Assembly: GCF_951230135.1 (NCBI RefSeq)
Contig: NZ_CATNVC010000006.1
Span: 1 to 64,000 of the forward strand
Direction of reading: 5' to 3'
DNA from: Butyricicoccus sp. Marseille-Q5471
GTDB taxonomy: Bacteria > Bacillota > Clostridia > Oscillospirales > Butyricicoccaceae
DNA: 64,000 nt
Every line of letters starts with the position of its first letter. Position 1 is the first letter of the stretch. A model generated the notes under the pieces. That model was not told the origin of the DNA. It saw nothing but the letters and a program-made list of their open reading frames with translations, and searched no databases. This document shows, piece after piece, positions 23,490 to 33,049 of the stretch. A program made the translations under genes and the position numbers.

Positions 23490-24974
23490 TTATACGGCTC
23501 TAAGCCGCTCAATAATTTTCTTCACGATTTGGTCCACTGCATCTGTGCTCATATTTGCGTCCGCATGCGTGCGGCAGATGCCGTCCGAGCAATCCGGAAC
23601 CTGCTTGCGGATATCCTCCAGCTCCAGCAGGCCATACGCAACATAGCGCCGGTCAAGCAGGTTCATCGGCCCGACGTTCTCTGAAGTAGCCGAACCACCG
23701 ACCGCACCGCAGCCCAGTGTCAGCGCGGGCATCAAGCCGGTCGAACCGCCGATACCGCCAAGCGCCGAAGGCGTATTGACGAGGAAACGGGAAGCCGGAA
23801 TGCGTTTTGCAAAATAGTCGACAATTTTGTCGTCCTTCGTATGCATGGAGAACGTGTGCCCTGCACCTTCATAGTGGAGAATCGTGCAGCAGGTGTCACA
23901 AACATCCCTGTAATCCTCTCCCATGTAAAACGCAAGAATCGGACCCAGTTTTTCGTTGGAATACGGATGCCCACGGCCGACGCCGTCTTCATCTGCAACC
24001 AATACGCGCGCCGTCTTCGGAATTTCCAATCCTGCAAGCTCTGCAATCGTCTGCACGCTGCGCCCGACAATTTCGGGGTTCATTGTCCCGTTCGCACGCA
24101 GAATGAATTTGCCGAGTTTCGCGCGCTCCTCGGGTGTGAGGAAATACGCGCCTTGTCGCTCCATTTCATCCTGTATCGCAGCACGCATATCCTTGTCACA
24201 GATGATTGACTGCTCAGATGCACAAATCGTACCGTTGTCGAACGTTTTGGAATCCAGAATGCGCTTGACCGCGAGCGGAATATCCGCCGTGCGCTCAATG
24301 TAAGCCGGTCCGTTGCCGGGACCTACACCGATGGCCGGAGTGCCGGATGAGTACGCGGCACGAACCATCGCGCTACCGCCGGTCGCGAGAATCATGGCGG
24401 TATCCGGGTGCTTCATCAGGTTGTCAGTCGCCTGCATGGTCGGAATTGTTATGCAGGAAACCAGATTTTCATTGCCGCCCGCCTCTGCAATTGCCTGTCG
24501 GATGACCTTAACGGTCTCCAAAATGCAGCGCAGTGCGCTCGGATGAGGCGAAAAGACGATTGCGTTGCCCGCTTTAATTGCAATCTCTGATTTATACAGC
24601 GCAGTCGAAGTCGGGTTGGTAGACGGAATCAGTCCGGCAATTACGCCAACCGGGACCGCGAGGACTCGAACTCGTTTTTCATCATCACGGTCAATTTCGC
24701 CAATCGTCTTCATGTCCTTGATATGCTCATATACGCCGTGGCTGGCAAAGATGTTTTTAATCACCTTGTCGTCCACTACGCCAAAACCGGTATCCTCATG
24801 AGCCATCTGCGCCAGACGGCGGGCATTGCGCACACCTGCGTCCGCGATCGAGCGGACAATATGGTCAACCTGCGCCTGACTCATGCTCGCGAGTTCTTGC
24901 TGCGCTGTCTTGGCCGCATGTACCAGCTCTCGGACTTCCTGCATGGATAATAGGTCTTTGTCATAAAGCTGCAT
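23490..24974 (-). CDS. eutE: Acetaldehyde dehydrogenase (CoA-acylating) EutE
   Basis: 494 residues of the aldehyde dehydrogenase fold. FDNGTICASEQ places the catalytic Cys at 251. VIAGLIPSTNPTSTALYK and ILATGGSAMVRAA form the NAD-binding region. It oxidises acetaldehyde to acetyl-CoA inside the microcompartment, confining the toxic aldehyde. The N-terminal 30 residues contain a helix (MQEVRELVHAAKTAQQEL) that could serve as the targeting peptide. GGAGGAG precedes ATG 24974. Confidence 0.95.
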   Translation of the reverse strand: MQLYDKDLLSMQEVRELVHAAKTAQQELASMSQAQVDHIVRSIADAGVRNARRLAQMAHEDTGFGVVDDKVIKNIFASHGVYEHIKDMKTIGEIDRDDEKRVRVLAVPVGVIAGLIPSTNPTSTALYKSEIAIKAGNAIVFSPHPSALRCILETVKVIRQAIAEAGGNENLVSCITIPTMQATDNLMKHPDTAMILATGGSAMVRAAYSSGTPAIGVGPGNGPAYIERTADIPLAVKRILDSKTFDNGTICASEQSIICDKDMRAAIQDEMERQGAYFLTPEERAKLGKFILRANGTMNPEIVGRSVQTIAELAGLEIPKTARVLVADEDGVGRGHPYSNEKLGPILAFYMGEDYRDVCDTCCTILHYEGAGHTFSMHTKDDKIVDYFAKRIPASRFLVNTPSALGGIGGSTGLMPALTLGCGAVGGSATSENVGPMNLLDRRYVAYGLLELEDIRKQVPDCSDGICRTHADANMSTDAVDQIVKKIIERLRAV

Positions 24975-24977
24975 ATG

Positions 24978-25598
24978 CTACTCCTCCTGTCCGCTCGCTT
25001 CAATGATACGAGCGATCAGTTCTTCTTTTTTTGCAAACCGGATTTCCTTCGCGCTCATGCCGGTTGATCCCAGACCACGTGCCAATGCACGCAGCTTTGC
25101 AACCGTCATCCTCTGCATCACACTTTCCGGGGGAACGATGAAACTGCCGGACGGTCTTTGCTCTAATGCTGGCGTTTCGTCATCCTCCTCGTCCTCATCC
25201 TCTTCGGGCTCCTCCTCTTCAGATAAGTTTTCTTCCGAAGCAGACTGCTCGGATGCCACTTCCGATGCAGGGGCGGGTTCGGTCTCCGGTTCGGGATCTG
25301 GCTCGGGTGCGGGAGGTGCGGGAATCGTTGGCGGATGATCTAAAATGCCCTCCACATCAGCCGCAGGACGCGGAATGACATGGACAGAAATCAATTCACC
25401 AACCCGTTCGGCCGCCGCAGCACCCGCGTCCACCGCAGCTTTGACCGCGCCGACATCGCCCCGCACCATAACAGTGACCAGACCGCCGCCGACCTGCGTC
25501 TTGCTCTGCAGCGTAACGTTCGCCGCTTTCACCATGGCATCGGCCGCTTCAATCGCACCGACCAGACCCCTGGTTTCGATCATACCCAAAGCATTCAA
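24978..25598 (-). CDS. eutK: EutK-like shell protein with acidic linker and SAP-like C-terminus
   Basis: 206 residues from TTG 25598, with GGAGGG upstream. Residues 1-88 are a standard BMC domain ([46 protein letters not shown]). Residues 90-150 are Pro- and then Glu/Asp-rich and should be disordered. Residues 160-203 ([32 protein letters not shown]) look like a SAP or Rho-N helical domain. Enteric EutK also has a C-terminal basic helical domain suspected of binding nucleic acid, but it lacks this long acidic linker. Gene symbol by analogy. Confidence 0.8.
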   Translation of the reverse strand: MNALGMIETRGLVGAIEAADAMVKAANVTLQSKTQVGGGLVTVMVRGDVGAVKAAVDAGAAAAERVGELISVHVIPRPAADVEGILDHPPTIPAPPAPEPDPEPETEPAPASEVASEQSASEENLSEEEEPEEDEDEEDDETPALEQRPSGSFIVPPESVMQRMTVAKLRALARGLGSTGMSAKEIRFAKKEELIARIIEASGQEE

Positions 25599-25659
25599 TC
25601 AAATCCCTCCATTTCCCGGCACGGCATGACCGCCGCCGCGCCGAACTTCCGGATTTTGA

Positions 25660-26310
25660 TTATACCTTCGGATTGTCCGCTACAAACTCAACTGCCGCAG
25701 CAAATGCCTCACAGGCAGATTTGCAGGCGGACTGCGAGCCGGTCAGCAGCGCGCCGCCGAAGTTGGTCTCACTCGGAGGAGCGTACAGCACGCACATCTT
25801 GACATCGGCTGCCTTGAGCGCCGCATCAATACCGTATACAGCTTCCAGCGGGGGTGCAATTAGGTAAGCCAGCGCTTCACCTTCAGCAATGCCTGCGCCG
25901 TCGGACAGATAAGAGCCGGTACGGGAGATGCACTGCGCATAGTAAACGATGGTGTCATCCTCGTTCGCCGAAATGAAGTAAGCCTCATTTTCTACCATAT
26001 CCACAGCAGCTGCAAGGCCAGCCTTTACTTCAGCCGGATTGGGTCCTGCCAGAATGCCGATAAACTCACCGGCAAGCTTTGTGTTTGCGTTGGCCGCGCC
26101 GGCGTAGCAGCTCTTTGCATATACGACCTTAACGTCAGCCTTCTTGGTTGCTTCATCAATTGCGGTATAGCCGACATCATCACAGTCGGTAGTTAAAAGG
26201 GCGAGAGATTTCTGCTCGGGCGACAAGCCCAGCTTTTCCGCCAAATCGGCAGAAACGTTAGGAATGAGTTTCGAGGCCAGCACGGTAGCTCTAACGGGAT
26301 CTCTTTTCAT
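25660..26310 (-). CDS. eutL: EutL tandem-BMC shell protein
   Basis: 216 residues with two circularly permuted BMC domains as in EutL: SKLIPNVSADLAEKLGL, AAVDMVENEAYFISANEDDTIVYYAQCISRTGSYLSDGAG and a second half ending SACKSACEAFAAAVEF. EutL trimers have a large gated pore thought to pass cofactors. Ethanolamine binding to EutL has been reported in related proteins. Length is normal for the family (about 217). Confidence 0.95.
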   Translation of the reverse strand: MKRDPVRATVLASKLIPNVSADLAEKLGLSPEQKSLALLTTDCDDVGYTAIDEATKKADVKVVYAKSCYAGAANANTKLAGEFIGILAGPNPAEVKAGLAAAVDMVENEAYFISANEDDTIVYYAQCISRTGSYLSDGAGIAEGEALAYLIAPPLEAVYGIDAALKAADVKMCVLYAPPSETNFGGALLTGSQSACKSACEAFAAAVEFVADNPKV

Positions 26311-26327
26311 GTCATGTTCCTCCCTAA

Positions 26328-27221
26328 TTACAGTTTCAGATCGGTACCGCTGGCTTTTCTCTCCAGCATGATTTTAATAATTTCCGCGATATGTGCGCCC
26401 GCTTCTGCAGGGATTGTACCATTCCGGTGGATATTGGAAACAACGGTTCTGCGCGCTTCCGGCATGCCTACCGTTGCCTTATAGGCGATATACGCAGACA
26501 TCGACTCGGCCGTAATCAGGCCGGGACGCTCACCGATTAGCGTACAGGTGATTTCCGCACCGGTCAGCTCGGAAATTTGATCCATAACGCCCACACGGCC
26601 GTACTTGACGAAGAACGGCGTGCCGACATCAATACGATAGCTCTGCAGACCCTGCATGATAGCAGGCAACAGGTCACCGATATTCGCGGAAACCGCCGCG
26701 GATGACAGGCCATCGGCTACATAAATCTGTACCGTCGGGTTCTTCTTGCATTTTTCCTTAATTGTCGCTACGCCTTCATCGCTCAGCTTGCGGCCGAGGT
26801 CAGGGCGGGTCAGGTAGATATCCTTGCTGTCACACTGCGTCTGCACGGTAAACAGATTCACGCCGTCAACAAACGCCTGATCCACATCGCTGAACACGGC
26901 ATCCTGCGCGGCGGAATGTGCGGCGCGGAACTGCAGCTGAGGATCGGTCTTGTAGCGAGCACCGGCCTTGCCAATGCCCAGGCGGCACGGTGCGTTTGCC
27001 TTGAGCTCGGCATACTCCTCGCCGTGCTCGGGGTTTTTCACCAGGTACTGCTTGCGGATGTCAACCTCGGTCACATCCGGGATGCAGCCATCCTCCACCG
27101 CAGAGACCGCGCAGGAAGCACAGCTCGCAGCGGGTGCGGCAGCAGGCGCCGCAGCGTCGGACGTGATGTTCATTTCGGTGAGTACCTGCTCAATGATTGC
27201 TTTTAAATCCTTCTGATCCAT
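26328..27221 (-). CDS. eutC: Ethanolamine ammonia-lyase small subunit
   Basis: 297 residues from ATG 27221. Residues 1-17 (MDQKDLKAIIEQVLTEM) are a typical amphipathic encapsulation peptide. They are followed by an Ala/Pro linker containing CASC, then the catalytic body (CRLGIGKAGARYKT, LFTVQTQCDSKDIYLTRPDLGR, YVADGLSSAAVSANIGDLLPA). With EutB it forms the adenosylcobalamin enzyme that splits ethanolamine into acetaldehyde and ammonia. It lies 7 bases after the eutB stop. Confidence 0.95.
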   Translation of the reverse strand: MDQKDLKAIIEQVLTEMNITSDAAAPAAAPAASCASCAVSAVEDGCIPDVTEVDIRKQYLVKNPEHGEEYAELKANAPCRLGIGKAGARYKTDPQLQFRAAHSAAQDAVFSDVDQAFVDGVNLFTVQTQCDSKDIYLTRPDLGRKLSDEGVATIKEKCKKNPTVQIYVADGLSSAAVSANIGDLLPAIMQGLQSYRIDVGTPFFVKYGRVGVMDQISELTGAEITCTLIGERPGLITAESMSAYIAYKATVGMPEARRTVVSNIHRNGTIPAEAGAHIAEIIKIMLERKASGTDLKL

Positions 27222-27240
27222 TCTGGTCTGCACCTCCTTC

Positions 27241-28611
27241 TTACTTGCTCATGAACACAGAAGCGTCGCCCGCTCTGGGGGTCAGCTTGCCATTTTCGGA
27301 GAAGCCCATCTTTTCGAGCCACATGTCAAATTCCTTAATTGGACGCAGGCCGAATACTTCACGCAGCGCGGCCGCTTCATGGAAGCCGGTGCACTGGTAC
27401 ATCAGCATGCAGTCATCGCCCTGCGGCACGCCCATGACATAGTTGCAGCCCGCGGCGACCAGCAACGTCGCCAGGTTTTCAATATCATTCTGATCAGCCT
27501 TCATGTGGTTGGTGTAGCAGGCATCGCAGCCCATCGGGATACCGGTCAGCTTACCCATGAAGTGATCTTCCAGACCTGCGCGGGTGACCTGCTTTGAGTC
27601 GTACAGGTATTCCGGTCCGATAAAACCAACAACCGTATTGACAAGGAACGGATGGTAGCGCTTGGCAAAGCCGTAGCAGCGTGCTTCCATCGTGACCTGA
27701 TCCCAGCCATTGTGCGCCTCGGAGGACAGTTCCGAGCCTTGACCGGTCTCAAAGTACATGACGTTCGGTCCGGTGCAGGTGCCCTTATGGAGCATCATAT
27801 CCCGGCCTTCGTCGAGCATCTGCGCGGTCAAACCGAAGGCTTCGTTGCCCTTCTGCGAACCCGCAATCGACTGGAACATCAGGTCGAGCGGCGCATTGAG
27901 CTTGGCAGCTGCCTCGGTCTGGGTGGTGACGTGTGCCAGCACGCAAATCTGCGTCGGCACTTCCCACTTGGCCTTAAATTCGTCAAGCATCTTGAGCAGA
28001 CGCGCAACACTTTCAAGGGAATCATCTACTGGGTTAATGCCGATGACCGCATCGCCGCAGCCAAGGGACAGACCCTCCATGACCGACGCGACAATACCCT
28101 TGGGATCATCGGTGGTGTGGTTCGGCTGCAGACGGGACGAGAAAGTACCCGGCAGACCAATCGTTGTATTACAATGGGCAGAAACGCGCATCTTCTTCGC
28201 CGCGTAAATCAGGTCAAGGTTGCTCATCAGCTTACAGACGGCTGCAACAATTTCACTGGTCAAGCCGCAGGATGCGCGGCGGATCATTTCCGTTGTTGTC
28301 GTTTCGTCCAGCAGCCATTCGCGGAACTCGGCGACTGTCATGTTCTTGTAGTCGTTGAAGATGGTCTCATTGACTGCGTCCTGGATGATGCGAGTTACTT
28401 CGTCCTCCTCATAGGGGACGGCCGGCGTGTTGCGGATATCATTCAGCGTGATATGAGAAAGCACAACCTTGGCCGCTACTCTCTCTTCCGCGCTCTCCGC
28501 TGCAATACCAGCCAGCTTATCGCCCGACTTCTCTTCATTTGCCTTAGCCATTACTTCCCTGAGTGATTTAAACTCATAGGTATGGCCGAACAGCTTTGTT
28601 TTCAGGATCAC
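27241..28611 (-). CDS. eutB: Ethanolamine ammonia-lyase large subunit
   Basis: 456 residues, normal for EutB, from GTG 28611. Segments such as TTIGLPGTFSSRLQPNHTTDDPKGI, GIGCGDAVIGINPVDD-like SLGCGDAVIGINPVDDS, and QTEAAAKLNAPLDLMFQSIAGSQKG form the TIM barrel with substrate-binding Arg, Gln and Asp residues. It carries the radical active site and binds adenosylcobalamin with EutC. It is preceded by eutA, its reactivating factor. Confidence 0.96.
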   Translation of the reverse strand: MILKTKLFGHTYEFKSLREVMAKANEEKSGDKLAGIAAESAEERVAAKVVLSHITLNDIRNTPAVPYEEDEVTRIIQDAVNETIFNDYKNMTVAEFREWLLDETTTTEMIRRASCGLTSEIVAAVCKLMSNLDLIYAAKKMRVSAHCNTTIGLPGTFSSRLQPNHTTDDPKGIVASVMEGLSLGCGDAVIGINPVDDSLESVARLLKMLDEFKAKWEVPTQICVLAHVTTQTEAAAKLNAPLDLMFQSIAGSQKGNEAFGLTAQMLDEGRDMMLHKGTCTGPNVMYFETGQGSELSSEAHNGWDQVTMEARCYGFAKRYHPFLVNTVVGFIGPEYLYDSKQVTRAGLEDHFMGKLTGIPMGCDACYTNHMKADQNDIENLATLLVAAGCNYVMGVPQGDDCMLMYQCTGFHEAAALREVFGLRPIKEFDMWLEKMGFSENGKLTPRAGDASVFMSK

Positions 28612-28638
28612 GTTACTTCACCTCACGTTTTAAAGTTC

Positions 28639-30069
28639 TCATGAATTGAAAATCAGAGTCTTGATCACAACCGGCACTACGTGCCCGTTTACCAATGGTT
28701 CACCGATGTCGATGTAATCGCCGCTCAGCGTTCGGATGCCGTCAATACAGATGACATCCTTTTGATGCTGCAGCAGCACATTCAGCGCATTGCCGAGCAC
28801 CTTGCCTATGTCGGTCTCCACGACCAGGATCAAGGGGAATTTTGAATCAATCGCCTCCTTCGCGCCTTCGATGATTGCCGCTGCCAAAGCCTGAACCTCC
28901 GCAAAACTGGTGCGATTTCGTCCCGTGAACGCAATTGCGATTTGCTCCGGCTTGCCCTCCGGGCGGTACAGCGGCATCTGGTTTATAATAGAAGCCGAGA
29001 ACGTCTCCAGCGTCGTCTCGTCCTCCTCGGACACTTTAAGAATGGGAATGTTTTTAATCGGCAGCTTGCCCTCAGCATAGCTGATTGTCGAGCCGCTGAC
29101 CTCGGTTGTGTGCGTGCCTGCGCCGACGACAGTCGCGTTGATGGTTTCCGCCGCCGCGTATCGCTCCACCGAACTAAACGCCGGGTTTCCGTTGATTGCT
29201 CGGCCGAGCAGCACGCCGATATCCCCGTAGCGGAATGGATTATCCGCTGTCGGATGGTAAATATAATCTGCTACCCCGCCCGAAAAGGTGATTCCTTTAA
29301 TGGCTGGTTCTTCGGCAAGCGGCTTGCCGTCGTTGGTGTAAAGCTGAGCATGCTCAGGGGTCATTGGCTTGAGATGCAACGCCTGCGCCAGATGGTCTGC
29401 CATGATTTCGCAGACGCGCGTCAGTGTACTCAAATCAGCAGGGTCGCCAACGCTGATTGAAACCCCATGTGCGGCTGCCAAGCTCTTGATTTTCCCGAAA
29501 ATATATGTAATTTTTCCGTCAGCAACCTTAATCAGACGTCCGCCAATATCCAAGCAGCTTGTGCCCCGCAAAGTCCCCTTTTGGAAAACAGCGATATTGC
29601 TCGTGCCTCCGCCGACATCTGTGTTCGCCACCACGGTGCGATGCTCCTCCGAGAATTTATCCGCACCGGCTCCGCGCGCCGACAGCACAGATTCCAAATC
29701 CGGTCCGGCTGTTGCAACAACAAAATCACCCGCCAGATCGCTCATCGCTTCCAGCACCTGATTGGCATTGTGCTTGCGTGCCGTCTCGCCTGTTATAATC
29801 ACTGCACCCGTCTTTAGGTCGGACGGATGCATACCGGCTGCCTTATATTCGTCCCGCACAATTTGTTTCACCGCTTCCGCATCGATTTCGGTTGCTGAAA
29901 GCAGCGGCGTAAAATAGATTTTACTGCGGTAAACAACCTCCTTGTCCACGATGCTGATACGCGGTACCGCGTAGCTGCCTGCCTGATTCTCAATGACCAG
30001 TCGGCTGAACACCAGCTGGGTGGTCGAAGTGCCGATATCAATACCGACACTGCGTATGACTTCCTGCAC
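28639..30069 (-). CDS. eutA: EutA, ethanolamine ammonia-lyase reactivase
   Basis: 476 residues from GTG 30069. GIDIGTSTTQLVFSRL is the actin/Hsp70-type phosphate motif, with TDVGGGTSNIAVF as the second. EutA uses ATP to exchange inactivated cobalamin on EutBC for fresh adenosylcobalamin. It is separated from eutW by a strong leader terminator, so its expression, and that of everything downstream, should depend on antitermination. Confidence 0.95.
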   Translation of the reverse strand: MQEVIRSVGIDIGTSTTQLVFSRLVIENQAGSYAVPRISIVDKEVVYRSKIYFTPLLSATEIDAEAVKQIVRDEYKAAGMHPSDLKTGAVIITGETARKHNANQVLEAMSDLAGDFVVATAGPDLESVLSARGAGADKFSEEHRTVVANTDVGGGTSNIAVFQKGTLRGTSCLDIGGRLIKVADGKITYIFGKIKSLAAAHGVSISVGDPADLSTLTRVCEIMADHLAQALHLKPMTPEHAQLYTNDGKPLAEEPAIKGITFSGGVADYIYHPTADNPFRYGDIGVLLGRAINGNPAFSSVERYAAAETINATVVGAGTHTTEVSGSTISYAEGKLPIKNIPILKVSEEDETTLETFSASIINQMPLYRPEGKPEQIAIAFTGRNRTSFAEVQALAAAIIEGAKEAIDSKFPLILVVETDIGKVLGNALNVLLQHQKDVICIDGIRTLSGDYIDIGEPLVNGHVVPVVIKTLIFNS

Positions 30070-30088
30070 GTGTATCCCTCCTGACGAA

Positions 30089-30144
30089 CAAAAAACGACG
30101 AAGCCAAAGGCGCAGGAAATTCCCTGCCTTCGGACTTCGTCGTT
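30089..30144 (-). promoter_or_regulatory. Terminator in the eutW-eutA gap, candidate EutV antitermination site
   Basis: On the minus strand AACGACGAAG pairs perfectly with CTTCGTCGTT, with inner pairing GAAGGCAGG/CCTGCGCCTTT, followed by six T residues. It lies between the eutW stop and the eutA ribosome binding site. In Enterococcus and Listeria, EutV binds paired hairpins that overlap such terminators. A CCGGTG/CGCCGG stem just upstream could be part of one, but I could not fix the two-hairpin motif with certainty. Confidence 0.75.
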
Positions 30145-30167
30145 CCGTTTTCTGCTTCGAGCCGGCG

Positions 30168-31592
30168 CTACGTCACACCGGTCGGTTCCATTATTTGATT
30201 TTTAAAGTCAAAGCTTACGCGTGTTCCACTTTGATCAGACTCAATAACCAGCTTGCCGCGCAGTTTATCCTTGACAAGCGTTTGGACAATCGAAAGTCCC
30301 AAACGGTCGGTTCGGATACCGGCAGCATCGAAACCGCAGCCGTCGTCGATAACCGAAATGCGGGAATACAGCTCCCCCCCGGTGACAACGATGCGGATAT
30401 TGCCTTCGTCTGCTTTGGGAAATGCATACTTGAGTGAATTTTGGAGCAATTCATTGATGATGAGCGCGACCGAGGTCGCAATATCGGAATCGACTTCAAA
30501 ATCATCTCCCTCGAGCAACACATTCACCGAAAAGTGCGGCCGTGCGAAATATCGTACCGCATTACTTTTGATGTTCATGATGACTTCGCCGATTTTAATC
30601 AAATCAACGCCGCTCCGTGCGAGCAGCTCGTGCGTTGCCGCGATGGATAAAATACGATTCATGCTTTCGCCAAGCACCAGCCGTGTCTCCTCGTTGTCTG
30701 AACGGCGGCACTGCAGCCGCAGCAGGCTTGCAATGGTCTGTAAATTATTCTTTACCCGGTGATGCATCTCTTTGATAGCCACCGACTTGAGAATCAGCTG
30801 CTTCTCCTGTTCCCGCAGGAAGGTGATATCTCGCACAACAACGGCAAAGTCCGTGTCGTCCGAGTCAATTTGGATGCGTTTGACCACCAGCGAATGCTGA
30901 CCTACCAGCGTTTCTACCGAAGTATATCCATCCGCATCCTCCTGATCCGGTGCCACATCGATTAGACGAATATTTTCGTATTTCTGCCCCAGCACATCTT
31001 CCACAAAACCCAGATTGGCGTAGAGTTCTCGCGCAAGTGAATTGCAAAAACTGACGACGCCGTTATAATCAATCATCATCAAGGCTTCATCAATGCACTC
31101 GGTCAGCCAGTTATTCCCCTCCACCATATGTGTAATAGCGTTTGCAATGCGTTCATAGCTCTGCTCCGAAAAATGCAGCCGTTCGCTGACTGTTCTCTGT
31201 TCGTCCGCACGTTTTTCACGAATCAACACGCCAATCACCCGGTCGCCGTTTTTTATTGGTTCAACCGACTGAATCACGTGTGTACGCTCCTGCGTCACTG
31301 CCTTCATCTGCTTGGTTGCAACGCCAAGACGGAAGGTGCGCGCCACTGCAGGTTCGTTTTCAGGTTTAGCCAAAAGACCTACGACCGTCTTCTTATAGGA
31401 CGACGGCACGCTCTCGGGCTTTGCTTCGGCTACGACGATTGCGTCTCCATCAGACGCCGGACAGTCGACGAAAATATCTGCATCCTCCAGATTGGCCAGT
31501 GGCTGCAAAACAGCGGTCATACCCTGGATAATGGCAATTTCCTCATCGGTTAAATCTGTATACTGTTTACAAAGCTGTTCGATAATCTCCAT
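30168..31592 (-). CDS. eutW: EutW ethanolamine-sensing histidine kinase
   Basis: 474 residues. The N-terminal 150 residues are a GAF-like sensor (FVDCPASDGDAIVVAEAKP) and residues 160-265 are a PAS-like domain. KEMHHRVKNNLQTIASLLRLQ (His277/278) is the HisKA_2 phosphoacceptor. The C-terminal ATPase has NELLQNSLKYAFP and VIDDGCGFD. There is no membrane segment, so it senses ethanolamine in the cytoplasm and phosphorylates EutV. It starts 3 bases after eutV. Confidence 0.93.
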   Translation of the reverse strand: MEIIEQLCKQYTDLTDEEIAIIQGMTAVLQPLANLEDADIFVDCPASDGDAIVVAEAKPESVPSSYKKTVVGLLAKPENEPAVARTFRLGVATKQMKAVTQERTHVIQSVEPIKNGDRVIGVLIREKRADEQRTVSERLHFSEQSYERIANAITHMVEGNNWLTECIDEALMMIDYNGVVSFCNSLARELYANLGFVEDVLGQKYENIRLIDVAPDQEDADGYTSVETLVGQHSLVVKRIQIDSDDTDFAVVVRDITFLREQEKQLILKSVAIKEMHHRVKNNLQTIASLLRLQCRRSDNEETRLVLGESMNRILSIAATHELLARSGVDLIKIGEVIMNIKSNAVRYFARPHFSVNVLLEGDDFEVDSDIATSVALIINELLQNSLKYAFPKADEGNIRIVVTGGELYSRISVIDDGCGFDAAGIRTDRLGLSIVQTLVKDKLRGKLVIESDQSGTRVSFDFKNQIMEPTGVT

Positions 31593-31595
31593 TTG

Positions 31596-32180
31596 TCAGC
31601 CTCCGGCCTGCATCAGCACGATCTCGGCCACACGGCGCATGGAGATATTTTTAACTTGGCTTAGCTTGCGTATGTAATCATAGGATTCCTGCTCCGTCAG
31701 TCCGTCACGAGCCATGATTTTTCCCTTTGCTCGTTCTATGATACTGCGGTTCTCCAACCGCTCGGACACTTTGGCAATGTCGCGCCGCAGCTGCCGCATT
31801 TCACGGCTGCGTGCAACGGCAAGTTCAATATTCGGAATGAGCGACTTCTCATCGACCGGTTTGACCAGATACCCTCCCACGCCAAGTTCCTTGGCGCTGT
31901 CGATAAATTCACGCTCGCTGTATGCCGTCAGCAGAATGACCGTACCGGCCAGCTCCTCCGCAAAAACGATGCGAGCGGCGGATAGGCCATCGAGCAGCGG
32001 CATCTTAATATCCATAATGACCAGATCGGGCGACAGCTGTTTGCACAGTTCAATCGCATCAAAGCCGTCTGCGGCTTCGCCTACTACATCATAACCTTTT
32101 TCTGATAAAATCTCTTTGAGATCCATTCTCGTGATTGGCTCATCATCTGCGATAATCACGCGAAGCGCGGATTTATCCAT
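31596..32180 (-). CDS. eutV: EutV ANTAR response regulator (antiterminator)
   Basis: 194 residues. The receiver domain (1-122) has the acidic pair at 12-13, Asp57 as phosphoacceptor (LVIMDIKMP) and Lys in LVKPVD. The C-terminal ANTAR domain (about 135-190, ERAKGKIMARDGLTEQESYDYIRKLS) binds RNA. Phosphorylated EutV dimers bind dual hairpins and prevent terminator formation in eut leaders. The two terminators at 30.1 and 34.25 kb are its likely targets. Confidence 0.95.
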   Translation of the reverse strand: MDKSALRVIIADDEPITRMDLKEILSEKGYDVVGEAADGFDAIELCKQLSPDLVIMDIKMPLLDGLSAARIVFAEELAGTVILLTAYSEREFIDSAKELGVGGYLVKPVDEKSLIPNIELAVARSREMRQLRRDIAKVSERLENRSIIERAKGKIMARDGLTEQESYDYIRKLSQVKNISMRRVAEIVLMQAGG

Positions 32181-32207
32181 GCGGTGTGTCCCCCTGTTTG
32201 CTCTCGT

Positions 32208-32654
32208 TTATTCATATCCCAGCGCGTCCAGCAGTTCTTCAAAGCCTGTGCCCGCTGTGCTGCTGGTCACAAACAGTTGACCTGCACCAGCCATTTTCAG
32301 ATACTTTTTTGCCTTTACCAACTGATTTTCGTCTGCGAGATCGCTCTTCGTCACAACTCCGATGGCGGGTTTCGCGAACATGCTAGTATATGCCGGCGGA
32401 AACATGGTGCCGTTTTCAGTTGCGTCCTGCACCAGCACAATCACATCCGCATCCGTTGCCGTAACCATCAGCGCACCGCGCATATAGGTTCGTTCAAGGT
32501 ACTCCCCCGGCGTGTCTATCATATTGCGGTTGACGATCTGCACCGTTTGTGTTTTATGGTAGCGCAGCGCTTCATGGCTGAGGAATTGGCACAGCGTCGT
32601 CTTGCCCGCGGCCGAACGGCCAATCAAAATGATTCGTTTCTTCTTTTCTGCCAT
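32208..32654 (-). CDS. eutP: EutP/PduV GTPase-like protein
   Basis: 148 residues with the P-loop GRSAAGKTT (about 12-20), DTPGEYLE and TKSDL, a small Ras-like GTPase of the EutP/PduV family. Reported roles include compartment positioning and, in Salmonella EutP, acetate kinase activity. AGGAA lies upstream of ATG 32654. Confidence 0.92.
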   Translation of the reverse strand: MAEKKKRIILIGRSAAGKTTLCQFLSHEALRYHKTQTVQIVNRNMIDTPGEYLERTYMRGALMVTATDADVIVLVQDATENGTMFPPAYTSMFAKPAIGVVTKSDLADENQLVKAKKYLKMAGAGQLFVTSSTAGTGFEELLDALGYE

Positions 32655-32669
32655 AGCGGATTCCTGTCT

Positions 32670-33020
32670 TTATGTTTTGGTGATTGGTGCCGGACTGAAG
32701 CCCATTTTATTGCACAGCACACCGATTACGTCATGCAGCGCGGCCTCCACAGCAGCAACATCTCCTGTAATGACAAGCGAACCGTTGAATCGATCGACAA
32801 AGCCAATCGAAACATCCGCCGCTTTGCTTGCAACATCTGCGGCAATCATAGCCGCTTCGCTTGGCGTGATGGTAAAAATCCCAATCGCGCCGTCTGCATC
32901 AATCAGTCCCAGTTTTGCATAAAGCTGCTCCACCGGACTTGCAATCACATGCGCTAGCGTGACCTGCTTACCGGGTACAAATTCCTGAATAATACGCTGC
33001 TTCTCATCGATCTCAATCAT
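32670..33020 (-). CDS. eutS: EutS bent-hexamer shell protein
   Basis: 116 residues from ATG 33020, which follows GGAGGG; the longer frame to 33053 has no site. It reads [21 protein letters not shown], then [27 protein letters not shown] and [15 protein letters not shown], a permuted single BMC domain. EutS hexamers are bent and may form shell edges. It is the first shell gene of the operon. Confidence 0.94.
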   Translation of the reverse strand: MIEIDEKQRIIQEFVPGKQVTLAHVIASPVEQLYAKLGLIDADGAIGIFTITPSEAAMIAADVASKAADVSIGFVDRFNGSLVITGDVAAVEAALHDVIGVLCNKMGFSPAPITKT

Positions 33021-33049
33021 TTTATCCCTCCGGTCTATGTTGAGCATGC

